DNA from: Brevibacillus sp. | GTDB lineage: Bacteria; Bacillota; Bacilli; Brevibacillales; Brevibacillaceae | Reading direction: 5' to 3' | Length of the DNA stretch: 22,491 nt | NCBI GenBank assembly: GCA_029240815.1 | Contig: JARDZO010000137.1 | Coordinates: 1 to 22,491 of the forward strand | Shown: positions 13,613-20,985 of the stretch, piece after piece | Layout of the letters: every line of letters begins with the position of its first letter | Numbering within the stretch: the stretch's first letter is position 1 | Translations under genes and position numbers: made by a program | The notes under the pieces: model-generated | What the model was told of the DNA's origin: nothing | The model's input: the letters and a program-made list of their open reading frames with translations, nothing else | Databases searched by the model: none

Positions 13613-14515
13613 TTATTTCCCGCTTTTCTCAAATGCAATGTCAACCGCTGCTTTTGGGAGCAAGTATTTCGCTGTTTTCAAGGGGTTTACCATTTGCGAC
13701 ACTCGTAAATCGCCACTGATCCCCATCAGGCACACAATCTCGTTTGTCTCGTAGGAAAGAAGACGTTCACGTAAAAATTCAAACATGTGCTCTGTAGCCG
13801 ATTGGCATGCCTCGTCCATCGTGGTAGAGGATGCAACCACGTAGTAGTTTTCGTGATCCTCTACGACTGGTGTGGGAAATTGTTGGCCTTTCAGTACCTC
13901 TACCTTTACTCGTACACGACCGCCTATCTCCACTCCACAGATCGGTACCTCACCGTCACCCATCAACGCATGTAGATCCCCGATCGCCAAATTGCCGCCG
14001 TCAACTGAAACAGGCAGGTAGACAATCGCGCCTGCCGTTATTTCTTTGGTATCCATATTGCCGCCGTGCGTGCCTGGGGAGTACGTGGATATGTCACTGC
14101 TCTCTGGTGAAACGCCAATGACGCCAATCATCGGTTTCACCGGAAAAGCATTCCATTCATTAAAATGAACCAGTCCATCTACTACGCGAAATTTTTTCAC
14201 TTCAGCCTCTGTCACATACTTATGCAGCACTCCGGCACCGGGCCGCAGATACATGGTTCCTACCTCATCCAGATCGATGGAAATCACCGTGATCTTCAGC
14301 GTATCGCCTGGCTTTGCACCGCTAATGGCAACCGGCCCTGTCGCTGGATTCATCCCCTGCAAGGCAAACATCTGGTTTTTGGAGGGAGCCGCTAATTGTT
14401 CGCGATAGCAGTCATAGGTCTCGAATTCGATCTCAGACCCGGAGTCGACAGTCATCACAGGTTGGAGATTGGGTGAAAAGGAATAAATATGGTTTGTTTT
14501 GGCGACGACTTTCAT
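13613..14515 (-). CDS. acetamidase/formamidase family protein
   Basis: This 300-residue protein has the length and motifs of the FmdA/AmdA family: a near N-terminal HIYSFSPNLQPV, NPATGPVAISGAKPGDTLKI, SPGTHGGNMDTKEI, VYLPVSVDGGNLAIGDLHALMGDGEV and CGVEIGGRVRVKV. Histidine and acidic residues in GTHGGNMD and GDLHALMGDGE are the likely metal and catalytic site. Family members hydrolyse formamide, acetamide or related amides to ammonia and the acid. The ATG at 14513-14515 has AGGAGG upstream. It begins 1 bp after livM ends, so it is tightly coupled to the transporter, and the imported substrate is probably an amide. The natural substrate is not shown by the sequence. Confidence 0.92.
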   Translation of the reverse strand: MKVVAKTNHIYSFSPNLQPVMTVDSGSEIEFETYDCYREQLAAPSKNQMFALQGMNPATGPVAISGAKPGDTLKITVISIDLDEVGTMYLRPGAGVLHKYVTEAEVKKFRVVDGLVHFNEWNAFPVKPMIGVIGVSPESSDISTYSPGTHGGNMDTKEITAGAIVYLPVSVDGGNLAIGDLHALMGDGEVPICGVEIGGRVRVKVEVLKGQQFPTPVVEDHENYYVVASSTTMDEACQSATEHMFEFLRERLLSYETNEIVCLMGISGDLRVSQMVNPLKTAKYLLPKAAVDIAFEKSGK

Positions 14516-14516
14516 G

Positions 14517-15476
14517 TCAAACCTCCTTCTTTAACTGCTTCACGGACTTTTCCTTGCGCTTCCTTGATGCGAAAGATGCCAATACACCCGCTATCCCCAT
14601 TGGGGAGAATCGCATGACAAGGACGAGAATCAGGCCAAAGACCATCAGGTGATAATTGCCAAACTCCTTCACATATTCGGAGATCAGATTCAAGGAAACT
14701 CCGCCCAATACCGGGCCAATGAACGTACCCAAACCACCTATGACAGACATGGAAATGACAATGCCCATCTCTGTGATCGTCGCCATTTCCGGACTGACCA
14801 GCAACGTGTAATGGGCCAAAAATGCGCCTGCCAGTCCTGCGATTGCAGAAGAGATAGCAAATACGATTACCTTGTGACGAACCACCTTGGTGCCCATTGC
14901 AGCAGCTGCTGTCTCATCTTCGCGAATAGCACGGATTGTCAATCCAAAGTCAGATTTGACCAGCTTCTGGATGCCAATCAACACAATGATTACGACAAGA
15001 GCAATCGCCGTGTAGTAGTAAGTCACTTTGCTGCCTGACTCACCATACAATCCAGGCACGCTCAATCCGACTTGCCCATTGGTAATTTCATACTCCAGGC
15101 TTATGACGATCCGGTAGATCTCCGAGAACGCGATCGTTGTCAGTGCGAGATAGCTCCCGCTCATTCGGAGCGTCAGAATACCAATCAGCATTCCAACGAG
15201 ACCAGCGACGAGGGACCCGCACAGCATGGAAATAGCCGGGTGAATCCCTAGCTTCAGAGACACTAATCCGGATGTGTACGCCCCAAGGGAAGCCAACGCC
15301 AAGTGGGCAAAGGACACCTGTCCCGAATAGCCTGCAAGCAGATTCCAGCTAGAGGATAAAATCACGTAGAAGCAAGCCAAGATGACAATATGTAGGGTAT
15401 ATTCGTTGGCGAACAGGGGCAGCACCAAAGCTACCAGCAGTAAGCCCAACACCAGTTTCTTCTCTAATTGTTCCAT
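14517..15476 (-). CDS. livM: HAAT-type ABC transporter permease (LivM family)
   Basis: The 319-residue membrane protein has the LivM pattern: about eight to ten hydrophobic segments, the motif SSWNLLAGYSGQVSFAHLALASLGAYTSG near the N-terminus, IRAIREDETAAAAMG in the cytoplasmic loop that contacts the ATPase, and MSVIGGLGTFIGPVLGG near the C-terminus. It forms the translocation channel with the LivH-type permease encoded just upstream. The ATG (15474-15476) lies inside the last codons of livH, 13 bp overlapping, with GGAGGGG upstream. The family carries branched-chain amino acids, urea and short amides. The operon partners here (amidase, D-amino-acid aminotransferase) suggest an amide or amino-acid derivative. 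Confidence 0.93.
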   Translation of the reverse strand: MEQLEKKLVLGLLLVALVLPLFANEYTLHIVILACFYVILSSSWNLLAGYSGQVSFAHLALASLGAYTSGLVSLKLGIHPAISMLCGSLVAGLVGMLIGILTLRMSGSYLALTTIAFSEIYRIVISLEYEITNGQVGLSVPGLYGESGSKVTYYYTAIALVVIIVLIGIQKLVKSDFGLTIRAIREDETAAAAMGTKVVRHKVIVFAISSAIAGLAGAFLAHYTLLVSPEMATITEMGIVISMSVIGGLGTFIGPVLGGVSLNLISEYVKEFGNYHLMVFGLILVLVMRFSPMGIAGVLASFASRKRKEKSVKQLKKEV

Positions 15477-16354
15477 TGTGCCCCTCCAAACAGCCCTTTC
15501 GGTTTAAAGAGCAAAATGAGGATCAAAATCAGGAAGCTGTAAACATCCCGATAGGCAGGGGACAATAGAAAAACGCCCATGCTCTCGACAATACCGACCA
15601 ACAGTGAGCCGTAAATGGCCCCTTTTATCGATCCCATCGATCCTAAGACAATGATTACGAATGATTTGATAGCGGGCACAGTCCCCATGATGGGATATAC
15701 CAGAAAGACTGGCCCCAGCAATGCACCTGCCGCACCGGCCATACACGCTCCCAATCCAAAGGCGATACTTCCTAGTCGCTTCGCATTGATTCCCATAATG
15801 GCGCTGGCGTCCCGATCCTGGGAGATCGCCCTCAGTGCCGTTCCCAGCCAGGTTTTATTGATGATAAACAGCGTGCAAAGCAGTACCCCAATCGCAATGA
15901 CTGCTGCCAGCACCTTTCCAGAGCTCAACGTAATCACGCCTAAGTTGATGGTGCCACTTGTGAGCGCAGGTGCGCTTTTTTGAAACGGGCCAAATACAGC
16001 CAAGGCCATATTGATTAAAAAGAGCGAGAGACCAAAGGTAATGAGCAGCGCATATTCATCTTTCCGCTCCACCTTGTTTTCAAAGAGAGGCGGCAATAGT
16101 GCCTTTTCAATCAACATACCGATCATAAACGTAGCAAGAATAGCCACGAATATTCCTAAAATGGGATGCAGCCCCATAGTTTGACTCACAAAGTAAGAAA
16201 CGTATGCTCCCAGCATGTAAAACTCGCCATGCGAGAAGTTAACAATTTTCAACACGCCAAAAATGATAGTCAGTCCAAGAGCCATTAAGCCATAGATGGA
16301 GCCAATGATCAGTCCGTTTACCAGTTGCGCAAGCATCGGTGAGAGTTCGTTCAT
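15464..16354 (-). CDS. livH: HAAT-type ABC transporter permease (LivH family)
   Basis: The 296-residue integral membrane protein begins with the LivH signature LVNGLIIGSIYGLMALGLTIIFGVLKIVNFSHGEFYMLGAYVSY. It contains ALRAISQDRDASAIMGINAKR, the coupling loop to the ATPases, and a C-terminal IIVLGSMGSIKGAIYGSLLVGIVES. About eight membrane segments are visible. It pairs with the downstream LivM-type permease. The ATG at 16352-16354 follows GGAGAC, and the gene lies 16 bp after livF. The order ATPase-ATPase-permease-permease differs from E. coli livHMGF but is common among amide and urea HAAT systems. Confidence 0.93.
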   Translation of the reverse strand: MNELSPMLAQLVNGLIIGSIYGLMALGLTIIFGVLKIVNFSHGEFYMLGAYVSYFVSQTMGLHPILGIFVAILATFMIGMLIEKALLPPLFENKVERKDEYALLITFGLSLFLINMALAVFGPFQKSAPALTSGTINLGVITLSSGKVLAAVIAIGVLLCTLFIINKTWLGTALRAISQDRDASAIMGINAKRLGSIAFGLGACMAGAAGALLGPVFLVYPIMGTVPAIKSFVIIVLGSMGSIKGAIYGSLLVGIVESMGVFLLSPAYRDVYSFLILILILLFKPKGLFGGAQWNN

Positions 16355-16370
16355 AATAAGTCTCCTTCCG

Positions 16371-17081
16371 TCAGAACTTGAGCCATGATTCCACTACCTG
16401 TTTTAGATTCTTCTCGATATCCTCTGCCGCACTTTCCGAAGAGACCTGGCCACGTTCCAAAACATAGACGTAATCGGAGTAAGCGATGGACTCCCGAATG
16501 TTTTGATCCACCATCAATAGAGTGATGCCTTCATCCTTCAGCTCATGGAGAACACGGTATACTTCTTTGGCTATTTTGGGTGAAAGCCCCGCGGACGGTT
16601 CATCGACCAGAATGAGTTTGGGACCTGGCATCAGCGTTCGGGCAATTTCAAGCATCCGTTTCTGCCCGCCACTCATTAATCCAGCCGCCTCACCTCGTTT
16701 CTCCTTGAGGATCGGGAACTTTTCATACATGTATTCGATTCGCTGGGCAACTCTAGCCGACTCCCTCTTAAATGACCATGCGCCCAGCTTCAGATTTTCT
16801 TCAATCGTCAAGTCTGGAAATACGCTGACCCGCTGCAACAGAAAGCCGATCCCCAAGCTGGCCAACTGATGGGAAGGACGGCCACTGATCTCTTCCCCCT
16901 GAAAGCGAATCGAACCTCTACTCGGTGAGACGAATCCAAAGATGGTTTTCAACAGCGTCGATTTACCAGCACCGTTAGGTCCGATCAATAGCGTCAGCTT
17001 GTTCTCTATCGCTGTTAGCGACAGATCGTTTAATATTTGGATTTTGCCGTACCCTGCTTCAACATTGGACACTTCCAGCAT
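16371..17081 (-). CDS. livF: HAAT-type ABC transporter ATPase (LivF family)
   Basis: The 236-residue ATPase carries Walker A GPNGAGKST, the signature LMSGGQKRM, Walker B LILVDEPSAGLSP, and a switch region LLMVDQNI in which glutamine follows aspartate as is usual in LivF. Compact size and the short C-terminus also favour LivF over LivG. It powers import through the LivH/LivM pair. The ATG at 17079-17081 is preceded by AAGGAGG close to the livG stop, 11 bp away. Confidence 0.93.
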   Translation of the reverse strand: MLEVSNVEAGYGKIQILNDLSLTAIENKLTLLIGPNGAGKSTLLKTIFGFVSPSRGSIRFQGEEISGRPSHQLASLGIGFLLQRVSVFPDLTIEENLKLGAWSFKRESARVAQRIEYMYEKFPILKEKRGEAAGLMSGGQKRMLEIARTLMPGPKLILVDEPSAGLSPKIAKEVYRVLHELKDEGITLLMVDQNIRESIAYSDYVYVLERGQVSSESAAEDIEKNLKQVVESWLKF

Positions 17082-17092
17082 GAGAATCCTCC

Positions 17093-17794
17093 TTAGCCCA
17101 GATATGCCTCGACCACTTGCGGATTGGAATGTACCATCTTTGGGTCGCCATCTGCGATTACTTCACCCGCTGCTACAGCAATCAATCGCGTGCTTACCTC
17201 CATGATTGCCGGGATATTGTGCTCAATCATCACGAAGGTCTTGCCGCGCGCATGAAGCTTTTGCAACGTATCGAGAAAATTTTGGATCATATTCGGGTGG
17301 AATCCCGCCGTCGGTTCGTCGAGGAAAATCAGCTCCGAATTCAGCATCACCGTCCGGATAAACTCCAGCAATCTCTGCTGCCCGATTGACAGATTTTGCG
17401 CCTGCTCGCCTATGTGATTGTGCAGCCTCACCAGTTCCAACAATTCCTTTGCTTCCGCTTCCGCCTCTTTCTTGTCTTTTTTCAACTGAATGGCCGGAAT
17501 CATCAGGTTTTCCCAAACGGTGAGGCGTTTGAACAGACGCAGATTTTGAAAGGTGCGCCCGATCCCCATGCGCGCCTTTTCCTCCAAGGGAGCCTTGGTA
17601 ATTTCCTTGTTCCGATACTCGATCGTTCCTTCATCCGGCTGATACACCCCAGTGATCGTATGCAGCAACGTAGATTTACCGGAACCATTGGGACCGATGA
17701 TACCGACGATCTCTCCCTTGTTGATCTGCATGTTCACCTGGTTGACTGCTATGGTGCCACCAAAGCGTTTCGTCAAGTTGCTTACCTTTAGCAC
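17093..17794 (-). CDS. livG: HAAT-type ABC transporter ATPase (LivG family)
   Basis: The 233-residue ATPase has Walker A GPNGSGKST, Q-loop GRTFQNLRLF, signature LSIGQQRLLEF, Walker B LIFLDEPTAGFHP and H-loop VMIEHNI. GRTFQNLRLF and the EHN histidine are LivG features. The signature reads LSIGQ rather than LSGGQ. The C-terminus AGEVIADGDPKMVHSNPQVVEAYLG is typical of LivG, where the tail contacts the permease. The start is GTG (17792-17794) with a purine-rich GGAGGGAAGGG upstream. It is separated from the binding-protein gene by 135 bp that hold a hairpin, so it may be expressed below the level of that gene. Confidence 0.93.
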   Translation of the reverse strand: MLKVSNLTKRFGGTIAVNQVNMQINKGEIVGIIGPNGSGKSTLLHTITGVYQPDEGTIEYRNKEITKAPLEEKARMGIGRTFQNLRLFKRLTVWENLMIPAIQLKKDKKEAEAEAKELLELVRLHNHIGEQAQNLSIGQQRLLEFIRTVMLNSELIFLDEPTAGFHPNMIQNFLDTLQKLHARGKTFVMIEHNIPAIMEVSTRLIAVAAGEVIADGDPKMVHSNPQVVEAYLG

Positions 17795-17851
17795 GTAAAC
17801 CCTTCCCTCCTTTGTAAAGATGCTCCATCAATCCGATAGCATAGCTACCCG

Positions 17852-17917
17852 TAAAACAAAATCGAGAGGTGAAGTCTCCGCTCTGGATGCAGTGTGATTG
17901 GCTGGAGCTCTCACCTC
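17852..17917 (-). terminator. hairpin after the binding-protein gene (leaky terminator or mRNA 3' stabiliser)
   Basis: On the minus strand GAGGTGA (17911-17917) pairs with TCACCTC (17866-17872), and after a 3x3 internal loop CTCC pairs with GGAG (17904-17907 with 17876-17879). A 24-nt loop closes it and a T-rich tract (ATTTTGTTTT, 17852-17862) follows. It sits 12 bp after the binding-protein stop and before livG. Such elements in binding-protein operons often keep solute-binding protein levels above those of the membrane parts. Confidence 0.5.
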
Positions 17918-17929
17918 CCGAAATCATGT

Positions 17930-19174
17930 TTATTTTTCCGGCTTAACGTACGTTGCGGTAGAGACATCTTTAGGGAAAAGGATCTCTGCATCATCCGGAC
18001 TTTGATTGAGTTGCGTGTATTGCATAAACAGCAGCGATGGCAGCCAGTTATGATAATCGACGCCCTTTTCCACAGGGAATGTAATGGTTCCTCGCGTTCC
18101 CTCTAGCTTGGTTTCCTCTAGAGCCTTGATGACCTTGGCCGATTCAGTTGAGCCAGCGCGAGTAATCGCATCTGCCAACAACAGCACCGTGTCGTAAGCG
18201 TGAAGCGCAGCATAGGTAGGTTTTCTGCCGTTTTTCTCCTCATATGCTTTCACAACTGGCTGCGTCAAATCGGTGAATTTCGCCTTTGGGTGATACGGAG
18301 CCTGCCAGATCAGATATTTTGCGGCTTCCCCTGTTGTCTCCCAAATTTCCGGGTAGGCAGCGTCGGCTCCGCCCATCAGCATGGCCGTTTTTGCGGACGG
18401 GGCAATTCCTAATTCATGAGCTTGCTTCACTACCAAGTAGCACCCGACACCCGTCATAATATTTAAAATAATGTCCGGCTGAAAATCTTTCGTCATGTCG
18501 AGTAGCTGCGGCACAAAATCTTTGGTGTTTCGGTCAACGACGATACTTTTAAAAGGGATGCCTTTTTCCGTCAGTTGCTTTTTCAACAAATCGACGTTTC
18601 CAATCCCCCAGTCGCTATCTTCGGCGAGGATAGCTACATTTTTAAATCCAGCAAATTCTACGTACTCGACGACGCGCTTGGAAAACATCGAATTGTTCGG
18701 TGCCACGCGAAAGATATTTTCATAGCCCTTTTCCGTGATCGCGTCCGACCATGCTTCTGCTACGATAAAAGGAACATTATCCCGCTTGGCTACTTCTATC
18801 TCTGCTAATGCCGCAGAACTGTGCCCCTCCCCTGCGATAGCGACTACCTGTTCCTTTTTAATCAACTTTTCCATGGCAGATTGACCCTTTTCGGGTGAAC
18901 CGGCACTGTCCTCATAGAACAGCTGTAGCTTCTTACCCAACACGCCCTTTTGATTGACGTCATCCACTGCTAGCTGCATGGCTTTCTGAATTTCTTCTCC
19001 CAGAACAGGACTGCCCGGCGGAGTTAACGGTCCGATACCGCCAATCTTGATCACATCTGTTCCACTCCCAGTTGTATTGGATGAGCCGCTGGTTTGCGTT
19101 GCGTTTGACGAACATCCTGCCAACGAGACAAGTGCTAAAGATAAAGCCAGTGACAAAATCCCTACTTTTCGCAA
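17930..19174 (-). CDS. ABC transporter substrate-binding lipoprotein (periplasmic-binding-protein type I, Liv/amide class)
   Basis: The 414-residue product has a lipoprotein signal with lipobox LAGC (Cys20), a serine/threonine-rich linker, then a type I binding fold starting IKIGGIGPLTPPGSPVLGEEIQKAMQLAVDDVN. It belongs to the family that includes LivJ, amide/urea binding proteins and AmiC. It would be anchored outside the membrane and deliver substrate to LivHMGF. The start codon is TTG (19172-19174): AGAGGGGG(T) lies 6 nt upstream, the next residues RKVGILSLALSLALVSLAGC form a normal signal peptide, and no ATG fits. It is the first gene after the sigma-54 promoter. Confidence 0.92.
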   Translation of the reverse strand: MRKVGILSLALSLALVSLAGCSSNATQTSGSSNTTGSGTDVIKIGGIGPLTPPGSPVLGEEIQKAMQLAVDDVNQKGVLGKKLQLFYEDSAGSPEKGQSAMEKLIKKEQVVAIAGEGHSSAALAEIEVAKRDNVPFIVAEAWSDAITEKGYENIFRVAPNNSMFSKRVVEYVEFAGFKNVAILAEDSDWGIGNVDLLKKQLTEKGIPFKSIVVDRNTKDFVPQLLDMTKDFQPDIILNIMTGVGCYLVVKQAHELGIAPSAKTAMLMGGADAAYPEIWETTGEAAKYLIWQAPYHPKAKFTDLTQPVVKAYEEKNGRKPTYAALHAYDTVLLLADAITRAGSTESAKVIKALEETKLEGTRGTITFPVEKGVDYHNWLPSLLFMQYTQLNQSPDDAEILFPKDVSTATYVKPEK

Positions 19175-19216
19175 AGGATAACCCCCTCTACCTATTTTTT
19201 AGACATCTCTTTCAAA

Positions 19217-19234
19217 TTGCAAAAAAGATGCCAA
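19217..19234 (-). promoter_or_regulatory. sigma-54 (-24/-12) promoter of the transport/amidase operon
   Basis: On the minus strand TTGGCATCTTTTTTGCAA has the invariant GG and GC separated by 10 nt and matches the TGGCAC-N5-TTGCA consensus at all but one of the fixed positions. Transcription would start near 19206, leaving a leader of about 32 nt before the TTG start, which places the SD correctly. The gene immediately upstream encodes a sigma-54 activator with an intact GAFTGA loop. Confidence 0.9.
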
Positions 19235-19237
19235 TAG

Positions 19238-19273
19238 AAAAACCGGTGAAATTTCAAAGAAATTATTCACCGG
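19238..19273 (-). terminator. intrinsic terminator of the regulator gene (alternatively an activator site)
   Basis: On the minus strand CCGGTGAA (19266-19273) pairs perfectly with TTCACCGG (19243-19250), and inside this ATTTC pairs with GAAAT, followed by TTTTT (19238-19242). The T-run favours a terminator for the regulator mRNA. The same palindrome lies only 8 bp upstream of the sigma-54 promoter core, so it could also be a protein-binding site. The remaining gap to the regulator stop is very AT-rich, with a GCATTATGC palindrome at 19337-19345. Confidence 0.75.
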
Positions 19274-19346
19274 CGCATAATGAAAGTATTAAAATTATAA
19301 ATATTCGTTCTTTTTCAACTATTTATTTTTGAGTAGGCATTATGCA

Positions 19347-20717
19347 TTATTGAATATTGTACTTCTTCAGCTTTCTGCTTACGCTGGGCTGACTGATTCC
19401 TAGCACCTCTGCCATCTTCGTCGTGGTTTTGTACCTATCAAAAGCGCGTTGTAACAGCTGCCTCTCCACTTCCTCAACCGCCTCCGTCATCGGGAGAAGA
19501 TCAAATACTTTGATTCCGTTCTTTCCGCTTGCTACCATGTTGGCGATACTGCTGGGAATTTGTTCGCTCGTAATGATGTCACCCTTTGAAGTGACCACCA
19601 ATCGTTCAATCAGATTTTCCAGTTCACGTACATTTCCTGGCCACTCGTATTTCTCTAAAATCTGATAGCACTTGTCGCTAAGCTGTTTATTCAAGTTGTA
19701 TTTACGTGAGTAGTAATCAAGAAAATATCGGGTGAGTAGTGGGATCTCCTCTGGCCTCTCTCTCAGTGGTGGGATTTCCATGGGGATCACGTGAATCCGG
19801 TAGTAAAGATCTTCACGAAATTCACCGTTTTCTACCATTCTCTTCAAATTTTTGTTGGTTGCTGTAATCAATTTGATATCAATTTTCTTTGGCGTAGAAC
19901 CTCCCAGGCGGGTAATCGTCTTTTCTTGCAGAGTGGTTAACAGCTTCACTTGCAGCCTGAGCGGCATTTCACCAATTTCATCCAAGAACAGGGTACCGCC
20001 GTTTGCCTTTTCAATGAGCCCGATTTTGCCTTCTTTGCCTGCCCCCGTAAAAGCTCCCTTTTCGTAACCGAACAACTCCGATTCCAGCAGGGTATCGGGA
20101 ATCGCACCGCAATTAATCTGGACGAAATGTTTATCCTTACGCGCACTGTTTTTATGAATGTACTTGGCAAGTACCCCTTTGCCGACCCCTGATTCTCCGA
20201 GCAGAATGACTGTGGAGTCCACCTGGGCCAACCGTTTTGCCATTTCCACGATGTGCTCCATACTACTGCTTCGATAAATGAAAGAGGCATCTTCTTTATT
20301 TTCGTTGGAGTATTTGTCCATTTCCTCGAAGTAGATCGTACTGAGGTTTTTCGCTTCGTTTAATTCACTCTGCAGCTTTTCTTGATGCGTAATATCGGTC
20401 GAAATGTTGACCACGCCCAAGAAATTGCCGGCCTTATCAAAGATAGGCGTACCCACTACAAACAACTTACGATTTTGAAACGTGGTCTGAATGGTATGCA
20501 CTTTTTTCCTCTCTCGAATCACCCTCATCGTAATCGTCGGCTTGAAGTACCCAAGATTATAAAAATCTTCAATGTTCCGGCCGAGCATCTCGTTGCGTGA
20601 TACACCAATAAATTGTTCATACGTTTCCGTACAATAGATGGTTTTTCCTTCGGCATCGGTGACGTGGACGATATCGTACAAAGAATTCAGCATCGCTTCC
20701 AAATCAATATTGGTCAT
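19347..20717 (-). CDS. sigma-54-dependent transcriptional activator (PAS-AAA+-HTH)
   Basis: The 456-residue protein has an N-terminal PAS domain (about 8-110, ending GVVNISTDITHQEKLQ), a short coiled linker, a central AAA+ domain, and a C-terminal Fis-type helix-turn-helix (MAEVLGISQPSVSRKLKKY). Walker A is GESGVGKG (about 174-181), the sigma-54 contact loop is GAFTGA (221-226), Walker B is GGTLFLDEIGEMP, and ATNKNLKRMVENGEFREDLYYRIHVIPMEIPPLRER completes the family set. It should remodel sigma-54 RNA polymerase at the promoter at 19217-19234 in response to a ligand sensed by the PAS domain. The true start is ATG 20715-20717, with AGGAGGTGG 8 nt upstream; a GTG at 20729 lies inside that SD. 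Confidence 0.95.
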   Translation of the reverse strand: MTNIDLEAMLNSLYDIVHVTDAEGKTIYCTETYEQFIGVSRNEMLGRNIEDFYNLGYFKPTITMRVIRERKKVHTIQTTFQNRKLFVVGTPIFDKAGNFLGVVNISTDITHQEKLQSELNEAKNLSTIYFEEMDKYSNENKEDASFIYRSSSMEHIVEMAKRLAQVDSTVILLGESGVGKGVLAKYIHKNSARKDKHFVQINCGAIPDTLLESELFGYEKGAFTGAGKEGKIGLIEKANGGTLFLDEIGEMPLRLQVKLLTTLQEKTITRLGGSTPKKIDIKLITATNKNLKRMVENGEFREDLYYRIHVIPMEIPPLRERPEEIPLLTRYFLDYYSRKYNLNKQLSDKCYQILEKYEWPGNVRELENLIERLVVTSKGDIITSEQIPSSIANMVASGKNGIKVFDLLPMTEAVEEVERQLLQRAFDRYKTTTKMAEVLGISQPSVSRKLKKYNIQ

Positions 20718-20849
20718 GATTGATTCCACCTCCTAATGAGTAAAAAGCCTGGAGTAGCTCATATGTTTTCTCCCAAGATGAAATTTTTCACGAACAACAT
20801 CATTCCAGTTGAATTCCCCCTATATAGAAGTAATGACCATATTTTCGAT

Positions 20850-20878
20850 AGAATAACGTCTACTTGGTTTTGTTTCAA
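20850..20878 (-). promoter_or_regulatory. probable sigma-A promoter of the regulator gene
   Basis: On the minus strand TTGAAA (20873-20878) and TATTCT (20850-20855) are separated by 17 nt. The leader would be about 125 nt long. I see no riboswitch-like fold in it. Confidence 0.5.
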
Positions 20879-20921
20879 GACATGAAAAAAGCACCTCACC
20901 AAATCCAGCCTGTAAATGAGA

Positions 20922-20972
20922 AGACAAAAGGGTGCCCCCTCCAGTAGCTTTCCTACTTTTGGGGACACCCTT
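20922..20972 (-). terminator. intrinsic terminator of the repeat-protein gene
   Basis: On the minus strand AAGGGTG-T-CCCC (about 20961-20972) pairs with GGGG-G-CACCCTT (about 20928-20939). An inner AGTAG/CTACT stem lies in the loop, and TTTTGTCTTCTC follows. It starts 13 bp after the gene's stop codon. Confidence 0.85.
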
Positions 20973-20985
20973 CGCTTTTGCTTTT

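Noticed and set aside
19243..19273. Palindrome as the main enhancer site of the sigma-54 activator
   Set aside because: It is immediately followed by TTTTT in the direction of the regulator transcript and lies unusually close to -24, so a terminator is the simpler reading; kept only as an alternative.
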